NCBI GenBank assembly: GCA_904395815.1
Contig: CAJFOC010000036.1
Span: forward strand, 1-63,100
Source of the DNA: an uncultured Holdemania sp.
GTDB taxonomy: Bacteria; Bacillota_I; Bacilli_A; Erysipelotrichales; Erysipelotrichaceae
Direction of reading: 5' to 3'
Length of the DNA stretch: 63,100 nucleotides
Below, piece after piece: positions 16,391-24,449 of the stretch. The translations under genes and the position numbers were made by a program. Within the stretch, counting starts at the first letter, position 1; the number at the start of each line of letters is the position of its first letter. Below the pieces are notes generated by a model, which was not told the origin of the DNA, did not search any database, and worked only from the letters and a program-made list of their open reading frames with translations.

Positions 16391-17494
16391 ATGAATCATG
16401 CAACGCAGTTCAGACGGGATCTGCACCGGATTCCCGAAATCAGCTTCAGGGAGTGGAAAACCAAGGCGTATCTTTTAGAGGTGCTGAAAGGATTGAAATG
16501 CGAAATTGAGGAAGTGCTGGAAACCGGTGTCTGCGCTTTTTTTGACGCCGGGAAATCAAAAACGTTGGCCTTTCGCGCCGATATGGACGCTTTGCCGGTC
16601 AGCGAGGAAACCGGTCTGGATTTTGCCTCCACGCATCCGGGGCAAATGCATGCCTGCGGTCATGATGGTCATATGGCGATGCTGCTGGGGTTGGCGCAGG
16701 AGCTGGATCAGATGGATCTGAGTCAGCTGGATCACAACGTTCTGCTTGTGTTTCAGCCTTCTGAGGAAACCGTCGGCGGCGCGCGCTTTGTCTGTGAAAG
16801 CGGCATTTTTGAAAAATACAACGTCCGGGCGATTTATGGAACGCATCTGCAGCCGATGATGCCGATGCATCAGATCGTCAGCCGTCCAGGCGAGCTGATG
16901 GCCCGGGCCAGCGAAGTGACGATCACCGTCCGCGGTCAAAGCACGCACTGCGCTCAGCCGGAAAACGGCAACGACTGCATCGGCGCCGCGGCGCAGCTTG
17001 TAACCCGGCTGTACGAGATGGAACGTTCGCTGGATCCCGACCAGCTGCGAATTGTGAAGTTCGGTATGTTCCATGGCGGGACGGTGCGCAACATTCTGCC
17101 GCAGAGCTGCGAACTGCAGGGATCTTACCGCTGTTTTCAGGACGAGCTGTTTCACACGATGGTGCAGCGTTCGCAATCCATCATGCGCGATATAGAACAG
17201 GAAAGCGGCTGTACGATACAGTTTGATTATACCGAAGGCTATCCGCCGGTAATCAATGACGCGGCGCTTTTCGCTCAGGTACGCCAGCTTCTGCCGCAGC
17301 TGCAGATTCTGGATCAGCCTCAGATGATCGCCGAGGACTTTGCCTTTTATCAGCGTAAAATTCCGGGAGTGTTTCTTTTCCTGGGTACCGGAAGCGGCAT
17401 TCCGCTGCACAACTGCCGTTTCAATTTTGATGAAAGCGTTCTGCAGACCGGAATTCAGATGGATCTGTCGCTGCTGCGCACACGGCTGGATTGA
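16391..17494 (+). CDS. M20 family amidohydrolase (amino-acid amide/N-acyl hydrolase)
   Basis: This 367-residue M20D metallopeptidase-family enzyme likely cleaves N-acyl or amide bonds of amino acids, like hippurate or IAA-amino acid hydrolases. Metal-binding motifs are RADMDALPV, MHACGHDGHMAM and PSEETVGGARF, and the C-terminal LFLGTGSGIPLHNCRF holds a late His ligand. The dimerisation domain lies in the middle. ATG 16391 follows AAGGAG by about nine bases; a GTG at 16382 falls inside that site. It has its own promoter and is divergent from the oxidoreductase operon. Confidence 0.9.
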   Translation: MNHATQFRRDLHRIPEISFREWKTKAYLLEVLKGLKCEIEEVLETGVCAFFDAGKSKTLAFRADMDALPVSEETGLDFASTHPGQMHACGHDGHMAMLLGLAQELDQMDLSQLDHNVLLVFQPSEETVGGARFVCESGIFEKYNVRAIYGTHLQPMMPMHQIVSRPGELMARASEVTITVRGQSTHCAQPENGNDCIGAAAQLVTRLYEMERSLDPDQLRIVKFGMFHGGTVRNILPQSCELQGSYRCFQDELFHTMVQRSQSIMRDIEQESGCTIQFDYTEGYPPVINDAALFAQVRQLLPQLQILDQPQMIAEDFAFYQRKIPGVFLFLGTGSGIPLHNCRFNFDESVLQTGIQMDLSLLRTRLD

Positions 17495-17705
17495 GCAGCA
17501 GCGCAGAAGACGACAGGATAAGGGGACAAAGAGGCAGCGGCGTTGCCGGTCCCGCTTCCGATTGCGATTTCCTGTTTTGTGTACAAAAACAGAGGACGGA
17601 TCCATCAGGATAACAACAGTTCCTGCCTGACCGGGCGCTTTCCGTATGTCCTGTATCGTTGGAAAGCGGATCTGGGGGACGCTGTTGGAAAGAGGAGGTG
17701 ATGGA

Positions 17706-17918
17706 TTGAAGAGAGCGGACGTGCCGATCTGGGAGAAATACACGCTGACCATTGAGGAAGCGGCCCAGTATTTTCGTATCGGAGAAAACAAACTGCGCAG
17801 GCTGGCAGAGGAGAATCTGACCGCCGGATGGGTGCTGATGAACGGCAACCGCATTCAGATCAAACGGAAACAGTTTGAAAAGGTGATTGATGCCCTTGAC
17901 GCCCGTGAACAGTTCTGA
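17706..17918 (+). CDS. Orphan Tn916-type excisionase (Xis-like) DNA-binding protein
   Basis: The 70 residues, read from TTG 17706 (GGAGGTG seven bases upstream), are close to Tn916 excisionase throughout: [20 protein letters not shown], then [11 protein letters not shown] and [20 protein letters not shown]. Excisionases are winged-helix proteins that bend DNA to help the integrase excise. No integrase or other conjugative-transposon gene is in the window, and the flanks are ordinary chromosomal genes. It may be a relic or a domesticated regulator. The frame is intact, which argues for retained function. Confidence 0.85.
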   Translation: MKRADVPIWEKYTLTIEEAAQYFRIGENKLRRLAEENLTAGWVLMNGNRIQIKRKQFEKVIDALDAREQF

Positions 17919-18009
17919 AATCGCCGGACTGATCGTGTTGCATTTTTTCATGAAAAAGGCATTGACAGTTTTCAAGTCCGGGTTTATGATACAGACATTG
18001 ATATAACAA

Positions 18010-18272
18010 GCGATGAAAAGAAGAAGTACGTCTGAGGAACAGCGCAGAGAGTCTCCGTCAGGGTGAAAAGGGATCTGAACTGAAGGCCGAACACATCTTG
18101 GAGCCGTTCACCGAAATCACAGTAGGCTGGACCGGGACCTGTACCCGTTATCGTACTAGAGTATAGTAGTTTTGTACTCGAAGAGGCTCATGTCGTGAGG
18201 CATGGGTGAATTAAGGTGGAACCACGAAGGGATCAGCCCTCTCGTCCTTATGCGGGACGAGGGGGCTTTTTT
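18010..18272 (+). promoter_or_regulatory. T-box riboswitch upstream of an amino acid ABC transporter
   Basis: The leader has the T-box landmarks in order. AAGTACG opens stem I near 18024, AGAGAG follows near 18047, and the GGTGAA loop comes next. AGTAGGCTGGACCGG closes stem I. The T-box core AAGGTGGAACCACG is at 18213-18226, and a strong terminator is at 18235-18272 (CTCGTCC with GGACGAG, then TTTTTT). Uncharged tRNA should favour antitermination. The specifier is uncertain: after the helix GAAC/GTTC the loop reads ACC GAA ATC ACA, so ACC (Thr) is my first choice, with ATC (Ile) or CAC (His) possible. Confidence 0.9.
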
Positions 18273-18357
18273 GATGATCCATACCGGGATTGTCGGTTCC
18301 TTTCATGGCTTTCGTTTCATTTCCTGCTATATCAGAGAAAAGGAAAAAGGAGAAGAA

Positions 18358-19158
18358 ATGAAAATGAAGAGATGGAAAACACTGTGCGCCATGCTGGGCG
18401 TGATGCTGCTGGTCTGCGGCTGTCAGAGTGCGGAAGCGCCGGCGCAGGATGAAAGTGATGCGCTGCTGGGGCGGGGATATCTGGTTGTCGGAGTGGACGA
18501 TACGTTTGCGCCGATGGGGTTTCGCGATGAAAACAACGAACTGACCGGCTATGATATTGAACTGGCCCGGGCAGTAGGTGAAAAGCTGGGAGTGGAAATG
18601 CGGTTTCAGACGATCGACTGGTCAATGAAGGAAACGGAACTCAATGCCGGCAACATCGATCTGATCTGGAACGGGTATTCGATTACCGAGTCCCGCCGTC
18701 AGCAGGTAGCTTTTTCTGAGCCGTATCTGCAGAACCGGCAGCTGATCATTACGCTGGCGGATTCCGATATCCGTACCCGTTCGGATCTGGCCGGCAGGGT
18801 TGTGGCGGTACAGAAGGAATCCAGCGCGCTGGAAGCGGTCATGGCAGACGAGGCACTGAGCGCTTCGCTGCAGGGCGGCGCGCCGGTGGAATTTGATACC
18901 AACATCGACTGCTTCATGGATCTGGAAGCGGGGCGTTCGGATGCGATTGTGGTGGACGAGGTGCTGGCCCGGTATGTCATGAGTCAGCGGGGAATCGAAC
19001 AGTACAACGTACTGGATGAGGATTTTGGCAGCGAGGAATACGGGATCGGCATGCGCAAAAGCGACCAGCTGCTGCAGCAGCGGATTAACGAGGCCATGGA
19101 GCAATGCGAACAGGATGGCACGGTGGCGGCGCTGCAGGCGAAATGGTTTGGTGAATAA
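18358..19158 (+). CDS. Amino acid ABC transporter substrate-binding lipoprotein
   Basis: This 266-residue SBP_bac_3 family protein has a lipoprotein signal (MKMKRWKTLCAMLGVMLLVCGC) and the family start GYLVVGVDDTFAPMGF...GYDIELARAVGEKLG. It captures a polar or small amino acid outside the cell. ATG 18358 follows AAAAAGGAGA by five bases. It is first in a three-gene operon with permease and ATPase, all behind the T-box, so expression should rise when a particular tRNA is uncharged. Confidence 0.93.
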   Translation: MKMKRWKTLCAMLGVMLLVCGCQSAEAPAQDESDALLGRGYLVVGVDDTFAPMGFRDENNELTGYDIELARAVGEKLGVEMRFQTIDWSMKETELNAGNIDLIWNGYSITESRRQQVAFSEPYLQNRQLIITLADSDIRTRSDLAGRVVAVQKESSALEAVMADEALSASLQGGAPVEFDTNIDCFMDLEAGRSDAIVVDEVLARYVMSQRGIEQYNVLDEDFGSEEYGIGMRKSDQLLQQRINEAMEQCEQDGTVAALQAKWFGE

Positions 19159-19161
19159 GCG

Positions 19162-19824
19162 ATGCTGCTGAATGTGCTGCCTTCCCTGCTGCAGGGAACG
19201 TTGGTGACGCTGCAGGTCTTCTTTGCGACACTGATCCTCTCGCTGCCGCTGGCCTGTCTGTTGCAGGCGCTGCAGCAGTTTGGCGGAAAACCGGTGCGGC
19301 GGCTGTTTCAGCTGTATGTGACGCTGATGCGGGGCACGCCGCTGTTGCTGCAGCTGATGTTTGTCTTTTTCGGCATGCCGTATCTGGGAGTGACGCTGAG
19401 CCGGGAAAGTTCGATTCTGATCGCGTTTGTGCTGAATTATACCGCCTATTTTCTTGAAATTCTGCGCGGTTCGCTGAGCGCTGTGGATCCGGGACAGCAG
19501 GAAGCCGGGCGGATGCTCGGATTTTCCCGCGCTGCGATTTATTTTCGGATTCTTTTGCCGCAGGCATTCAGAACGGCGATGCCTTCCATCGGCAACGAGG
19601 TGCTGAACCTGGTCAAGGACACCTCGCTGATCTATGTGCTGGGAGCGACCGATTTGCTGAAAGCGGGGCGGGCTGCCGTGAACACGTACGCAACCGCGCT
19701 GCCGTTTGTGGCGGTCGGCGCGATTTATCTGGCGTTATGCGGTGGTATGGCGCTGATCATGAAGCGGATTGAACGTCATCTGGACAAGGGGACAGGAGGG
19801 GTACGGAATGAGTCTGATTGCTGA
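19162..19824 (+). CDS. Amino acid ABC transporter permease
   Basis: The 220 residues have about five membrane helices and the HisMQ-type inner-membrane signature, including the start VLPSLLQGTLVTLQVF and the EAA loop QQEAGRMLGFSRAAIYFRIL. It forms the membrane channel for the binding protein encoded three bases upstream. Confidence 0.93.
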   Translation: MLLNVLPSLLQGTLVTLQVFFATLILSLPLACLLQALQQFGGKPVRRLFQLYVTLMRGTPLLLQLMFVFFGMPYLGVTLSRESSILIAFVLNYTAYFLEILRGSLSAVDPGQQEAGRMLGFSRAAIYFRILLPQAFRTAMPSIGNEVLNLVKDTSLIYVLGATDLLKAGRAAVNTYATALPFVAVGAIYLALCGGMALIMKRIERHLDKGTGGVRNESDC

Positions 19825-20479
19825 AGGCGTTGAAAAATCGTTTGACGGCAACACGGTGCTTCATCAGGTGTCGCTGCAGGTTCAGCCGGGGCAGATCGTC
19901 GCGCTGATGGGACCTTCCGGTACTGGCAAAACGACGTTATTGCGCTGTCTGTGCGGACTGGAGCTGGCACAGAAGGGGCGGATTGCGATCGACGATACGG
20001 TGTTGTGCGACAGGGGCCGCTGGATCAGTCCGGCCGCCTACCGTCAGAAAATCGGTCTGGTGTTTCAGAACTGGAATCTGTTTCCGCACTGGACCGTGCT
20101 GCGCAATCTGACGGAAGCGCCGGTGCGATTGAGGCGGATGAGCCGCGAAGAAGCCGAAAAAAAAGCCGGGCTTCTGTTAAGCCGGCTGCATATCGAGGAA
20201 AAAAGCGGCGCCTATCCGCGAACGCTTTCCGGCGGTCAGCAGCAGCGGGTGGCGATTGCCCGGGCCTGCATGCTGTCGCCAGCGATTCTCTGTTTTGATG
20301 AGCCCACCAGCGCGCTGGATGAACAGTCGGCTCAGGAGGTTTCCCGGATCATTCGCCTGCTGGCGAAGCAGGAATCAATGGGAATTCTGATCGTTACTCA
20401 TGATGAAGCGTTTGCCGCGCAGACCGGAACGGATCTGGTTACGCTGCAGCAGCTTCAGTCCAGCAGCAGCCAGCGCTGA
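19808..20479 (+). CDS. Amino acid ABC transporter ATP-binding protein
   Basis: A 223-residue ABC ATPase with Walker A GPSGTGKTT, Q-loop region, signature LSGGQQQR, Walker B ILCFDEPTSALD and switch His (VTHDE). It starts at ATG 19808 after GGAGGGG, inside the end of the permease gene. Its last 25 bases overlap the end of the converging phosphopantetheinyl transferase gene, with no terminator between them. Confidence 0.93.
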   Translation: MSLIAEGVEKSFDGNTVLHQVSLQVQPGQIVALMGPSGTGKTTLLRCLCGLELAQKGRIAIDDTVLCDRGRWISPAAYRQKIGLVFQNWNLFPHWTVLRNLTEAPVRLRRMSREEAEKKAGLLLSRLHIEEKSGAYPRTLSGGQQQRVAIARACMLSPAILCFDEPTSALDEQSAQEVSRIIRLLAKQESMGILIVTHDEAFAAQTGTDLVTLQQLQSSSSQR

Positions 20480-21009
20480 GGCGGCTGCTGATCCACGCCC
20501 AGGCACATCATGCCGGGCGTTTTTTTGGGGGTTGTCAGCTCGATCAGCCGGATCGCGTGGTCAAAGAGGATCAGTCCCTGATCGCTGACGACGGAAAACT
20601 GCGCGAACTGATCGTCAATACCGCGTCCGCTGCGCTTGACGACGCTTTCCTTGGCACACCACAGACGAAAGAAATCATCGGGATGAGTTTGCAGCCAGGC
20701 TTGTTCGGCAGGATGAAAGAAACGCCGGGCAATGGCCTGACTGCGGCAGCTGCGGGGGGCTTCAATGTCAATGCCGACCGGCGCAAAGGCAAACAGGCCG
20801 ATCCATTCCTTACGGCAATGGGAGAGGCTGAAATGCAGCTGCGGCAGATCATGGAAAAACGGTTTTCCCCGGTCGGTGCGGCACAGCTGATGGGGAACAA
20901 AGGGAATCCACCGCTGTTGTTGGGAGCGCTGCAAAGCCAGCTTCAGACAGGCGGCGCTGCTGTGGCTGCTTCCGCAATAGGCGATCCAGCTGCAGATGTT
21001 GTTATTCAT
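20455..21009 (-). CDS. Sfp-type 4'-phosphopantetheinyl transferase
   Basis: About 184 residues. The motifs VGIDIEAPR (Mg-binding) and FRLWCAKESVVKRSGRG (W-x-x-KES-x-x-K) mark the Sfp/AcpT family. It would put the phosphopantetheine arm on the two NRPS carrier domains and on the free carrier protein encoded next to it. ATG 21009 overlaps the end of the carrier protein gene by eight bases. An in-frame upstream extension lies inside that gene and is not used. It is last in the six-gene NRPS operon. Confidence 0.92.
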   Translation of the reverse strand: MNNNICSWIAYCGSSHSSAACLKLALQRSQQQRWIPFVPHQLCRTDRGKPFFHDLPQLHFSLSHCRKEWIGLFAFAPVGIDIEAPRSCRSQAIARRFFHPAEQAWLQTHPDDFFRLWCAKESVVKRSGRGIDDQFAQFSVVSDQGLILFDHAIRLIELTTPKKTPGMMCLGVDQQPPQRWLLLD

Positions 21010-21229
21010 GAAATCCGGCGGCATCCAGCGTGTTGAGAATATCCTGAACGGTGCGGATTCGGCGCAGCTGCCGGGTTTCGACTTCGATATCGAACTCTTC
21101 TTCAAAAGCGGCGACGATGTTGACGACGTCAAAGGAATTCAGCTGCAGATCCCGTACGAGATCGGTCTGCACTGTGATGTCGTTTTGACCGGTTACTTCC
21201 CGGATGATGGCGAGTACTTTTTCCTGCAT
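21002..21229 (-). CDS. Free-standing acyl carrier protein
   Basis: This 75-residue four-helix carrier protein has the attachment motif DLQLNSFDVV, with Ser near residue 32; the usual motif is DSL, so NSF is a variant. Acidic helix II follows (FEEEFDIEV). The place in the operon, between ligase and phosphopantetheinyl transferase, suggests that it carries the acyl group made by the ligase to the first condensation domain of the NRPS. It could be a general fatty-acid ACP, but no fab genes are nearby. Confidence 0.92.
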   Translation of the reverse strand: MQEKVLAIIREVTGQNDITVQTDLVRDLQLNSFDVVNIVAAFEEEFDIEVETRQLRRIRTVQDILNTLDAAGFHE

Positions 21230-21245
21230 GGCCCATACCTCCTGT

Positions 21246-22898
21246 TTACAGTACGCTGCTGCGTTTGATTTTTTTGGTGGCGGTTTTTTCGAATTCCGTT
21301 TCCCGCAGCTTGATCATCTGAATCTGCTTGTAGGATGGCAGCTGCTGATTGATGCGGTTGATCTCGCTTTGCAGCCGTTCCAGAATTTCATAGGAAGTCA
21401 TGCTGGCGGTCTGTTCCGGATCCGGATAGATCATGACGGCCAGCCGGACATCGTCGGCGTTGGAAGAACTTCCCACTCCATACGCCATGACTTCCCGGAT
21501 CAGCGGGATTGTGCTGAGATAGCTTTCGATTTCTTCCGGAGAAACCTTTTTGCCATTTTTGAAGACGATCAGGTTTTTCTTGCGGCCGGTGATCGTCAGA
21601 TGGCCGTTTTTGTCCAGGCTGCCCAGATCGCCGGTCATAAACCAGCCGTCGTCAAAGGCCTGCGCTGTCAGCACCTCGTTTTTGTAATATCCCTGCATAA
21701 GGGAAACTCCCCGGACGACGATTTCGCCATCCCGCAGCTTGAGCTCATAGCTGGGCAGCACATGACCGACCGTATTGACACGCCGGTCATGATTGCGGTT
21801 GACTGCCAGCAGCGGTGAACATTCCGTAATGCCATACCCCTGAATCACACAGAAGCCAAACGCTTCCATTTCCATGCCGATCGTTTCCGCCAGATGTGCG
21901 CCGCCGCAGATGATGGTCGACAGATTGCCGCCGAAGGCTTCCCGGATTGTCTGAATGAATTTGGGCTGCAGCGTCAGTCCGACCTTGCGGCCCAGCCTGA
22001 ACATCGTGATGTATTTGCGTACCGCTTCTTCCTTGCCCTGTTTGCGTAAGGCACGCCAGATATTCTGATGCATCATTTCCACGATCAGCGGCACGGCCAT
22101 CATCGTCTGCGGGGCGAACGCTTTCAGATCGCGCATCATCGTTTTCAGCGATCCGTTGATGCCGACCGTGCTGCCGTGCAGCAGCATGTTGATGACCGAG
22201 CAGGTCAGACCGTAGGTATGATAAAACGGCAGCGAGGTAAAAACGGTATCGCCGACAGTGACCAGCCGCATCGAATCGGCGGCGTTGGTCAGAATTCCGA
22301 TTTCTGAAAGCATGACCGGCTTGGAAAGACTGGTGGTGCCGGAAGTGTAGACGATCGAGGCGGTAAAACTGCCGTCATGATCAGGAAAAGACCATTGTCC
22401 ATGATGACTGCGTACCAGCTGCAAACCGCTTTGCAACAGTGCCGGCAGGCTGTCGGCTCCCTCTTCGCCCAGCGTAATGATCCGTTGTACACCGGGATGA
22501 TTCTGACGGATCAGCGTGATGGCCGACGTGTAGGAAGGCGACAGAAACACCGAGGTGCAGTCGGCCTGCGCGATCATGCTGGCGATGACCTCGTCGGATT
22601 GTTCGGTATCGATGCAGACGGCCGTATGCCCGCTGATGATCAGCGCCAGATACAGGATGAACCATTCCGGACTGTTTTCGCTGACGATGGCGGCGTGGCC
22701 ATCCGGCAGGGCGACGCGGAACATTTCGCTCAGCGCCTGCACTTTCTGGTGCAGCTGATGGAAGGTCAGGCTTTGCCGCTGACCTTTGGGCGTGTAGCTG
22801 ACCAGCGCTTCCCTGTCGGCAAAGCGGGTGCGAAGGCCTTCGAGATATTCACGGAAGGTCGCGTAGCTGTCGGCGTGGTTGAGCGGAACTTGTTTCAT
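21246..22898 (-). CDS. AMP-dependent acyl ligase (fatty acyl-CoA/ACP synthetase type)
   Basis: This 550-residue ANL-superfamily enzyme activates a carboxylate as acyl-AMP. The P-loop is YTSGTTSLSKP, the adenine motif GYGITECSP, and TGDLG and the hinge TGRKKNLIVFKNGKKV follow; the catalytic Lys lies in ATKKIKR. Its length and sequence style are those of long-chain fatty acid ligases rather than amino acid A domains. With the ACP 16 bases downstream it likely supplies the N-acyl starter. ATG 22898 is preferred over 22907, which falls inside the ribosome binding site AAAGGA. It lies 15 bases after the HD-GYP gene. Confidence 0.9.
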   Translation of the reverse strand: MKQVPLNHADSYATFREYLEGLRTRFADREALVSYTPKGQRQSLTFHQLHQKVQALSEMFRVALPDGHAAIVSENSPEWFILYLALIISGHTAVCIDTEQSDEVIASMIAQADCTSVFLSPSYTSAITLIRQNHPGVQRIITLGEEGADSLPALLQSGLQLVRSHHGQWSFPDHDGSFTASIVYTSGTTSLSKPVMLSEIGILTNAADSMRLVTVGDTVFTSLPFYHTYGLTCSVINMLLHGSTVGINGSLKTMMRDLKAFAPQTMMAVPLIVEMMHQNIWRALRKQGKEEAVRKYITMFRLGRKVGLTLQPKFIQTIREAFGGNLSTIICGGAHLAETIGMEMEAFGFCVIQGYGITECSPLLAVNRNHDRRVNTVGHVLPSYELKLRDGEIVVRGVSLMQGYYKNEVLTAQAFDDGWFMTGDLGSLDKNGHLTITGRKKNLIVFKNGKKVSPEEIESYLSTIPLIREVMAYGVGSSSNADDVRLAVMIYPDPEQTASMTSYEILERLQSEINRINQQLPSYKQIQMIKLRETEFEKTATKKIKRSSVL

Positions 22899-22913
22899 GG
22901 GGTTCATCCTTTC

Positions 22914-24449
22914 TCAGAGTTCGTGAAATGTCCATTCCAGCTGGGAACGGATCTGGTCATAGTCGTTCAGAATTTCAATAAAATCATCCACCAGCTGGGC
23001 ATCCAGCTGGCTGCCGCGGCTGTTCAGCAGTTCCTGACGGGCCTGATCGAGGGAAAGCGGCTGACGGTAGGAGCGAAACGAGGTCATCGCGTCAAAGGCG
23101 TCCGCCACCGCGATGATCCGGGATTCCAGCGGAATCGCCGTACCTGCCAGTCCATCCGGATATCCCCTGCCGTCCCAGCGTTCATGATGAGAGCGGACAA
23201 TGCCGGCAATATCGGAGAAAAAGCGGATGGAAGAAAGAATTTCACTGCCCAGGGCGGCATGGCGGCGGATCGCCTGCATTTCCGAATCGTTCAGCCGGCC
23301 CGGTTTGGATAAGATGGAATCCGGCACGCCGATTTTGCCGACATCATGAAACAGACCGGCCAGCCGCACCAGTTCGATGCGGTCTTTGTCTTCAAACTGG
23401 CGATTGGCCAGCAGCGTTGCGTAATAGCTGACCCGGTCGGAATGGCCCCGGGTGTAGATATCCTTGGCTTCCACCATAAGCCGGACTGCCGAAATGGTCT
23501 GCATGTGGCTTTCCTTGAGCTGATCGTTCATCTGATTCAGCGTTTCGTTGCGGTTTTGCAGCAGCGTATGCAGAAAGCTGCCTGCAAGGGCCGAGGAAAC
23601 CTGATGTCCGTAGACGCTCAGCAGCTGAACCAGCGTGGCAGAGGGCGGCTGGGCAAAATCCACGCCGAGAATCCCCAGATCACGGTTCTGTTCATCTCCC
23701 AGCGGAATGACAAGCTGGCAATGACTCAGCTGCGCTTCCCGGCTGTTGCGGGCTTGCTGGATCAGCGGCAGAAAGCGGGGAAAACACCGTTTCATGAACT
23801 GCGCCGTATCGAGCTGATATTCGCCACTTCCGCTGAGCAGCATGGTGGACACCAGCGAAAGCTTGTCGGTCATTTCCGGAACGCTCAGCGGATTCAGCAG
23901 CACGAAGACATCCTGCTGGCCGCTCAGCGAACGAAGCTGCTGAACGATGGCGGGAATCAGCTGTTGGGGATGGTTTTTCTGCATCAGCGCAGGCACATAG
24001 GTCAGGATTTCATCGAGGCCGTCGCGGTAGCTGCGGATCGTTTTCATCTGCCGGATTGATTTGACGCACGATTCCACCAGCAGTTCCAGCTGGTCAAAGC
24101 GGTCGCTTTTTTCATAATACCCCTGAATGTCCAGTTCGCGGATCGTTTTGACCGGCGGGGCCAGGTCCTTGTGTCCGGTCAGCAGGATGATGAACAGATC
24201 GTGATTGAACTGCCGGATCTGTTCGACCACCTGATCGCCGCAGATCGGCGTCATCAGAAAGTCCAGCAGCAGGATATCGTAGTCGCCTTGCCGGATGCGT
24301 TCAATAGCCTGCAGCGGGTTGCTTTCAATATCCACCTGGTAACCGCATCCTTCAAAATAGGCGCGTAAGGCCAGGGTAATCATCTCATCATCGTCCAGAA
24401 CCAGCAGGCGGTAATGATTCTGAACGCTGCCCTTGCGGTTTTTTCTCAT
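22914..24449 (-). CDS. Response regulator with HD-GYP c-di-GMP phosphodiesterase output
   Basis: The 511 residues form three parts. Residues 12-135 are a receiver domain with acidic pocket LDDDE, phosphoacceptor Asp near D63 (LLLDFL), LLTGH and a conserved Lys (YYEKSD). Residues about 140-320 form a GAF-like middle region. Residues about 330-500 are an HD-GYP domain with HDVGKIGVPD and HHERWDGRGYPDGL, all catalytic residues present. HD-GYP proteins degrade c-di-GMP. There is no DNA-binding domain, so the output is enzymatic. The gene overlaps the kinase gene by four bases, making them a pair. Confidence 0.93.
   Translation of the reverse strand: MRKNRKGSVQNHYRLLVLDDDEMITLALRAYFEGCGYQVDIESNPLQAIERIRQGDYDILLLDFLMTPICGDQVVEQIRQFNHDLFIILLTGHKDLAPPVKTIRELDIQGYYEKSDRFDQLELLVESCVKSIRQMKTIRSYRDGLDEILTYVPALMQKNHPQQLIPAIVQQLRSLSGQQDVFVLLNPLSVPEMTDKLSLVSTMLLSGSGEYQLDTAQFMKRCFPRFLPLIQQARNSREAQLSHCQLVIPLGDEQNRDLGILGVDFAQPPSATLVQLLSVYGHQVSSALAGSFLHTLLQNRNETLNQMNDQLKESHMQTISAVRLMVEAKDIYTRGHSDRVSYYATLLANRQFEDKDRIELVRLAGLFHDVGKIGVPDSILSKPGRLNDSEMQAIRRHAALGSEILSSIRFFSDIAGIVRSHHERWDGRGYPDGLAGTAIPLESRIIAVADAFDAMTSFRSYRQPLSLDQARQELLNSRGSQLDAQLVDDFIEILNDYDQIRSQLEWTFHEL

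Noticed and set aside
17568-17596. Hairpin CTGTTTT/AAAACAG after the M20 gene
   Set aside because: No T-run follows it, so I do not call it a terminator.
18202-18357. In-frame extension of the substrate-binding protein upstream of ATG 18358
   Set aside because: It lies in the T-box antiterminator/terminator and would destroy the lipoprotein signal position.
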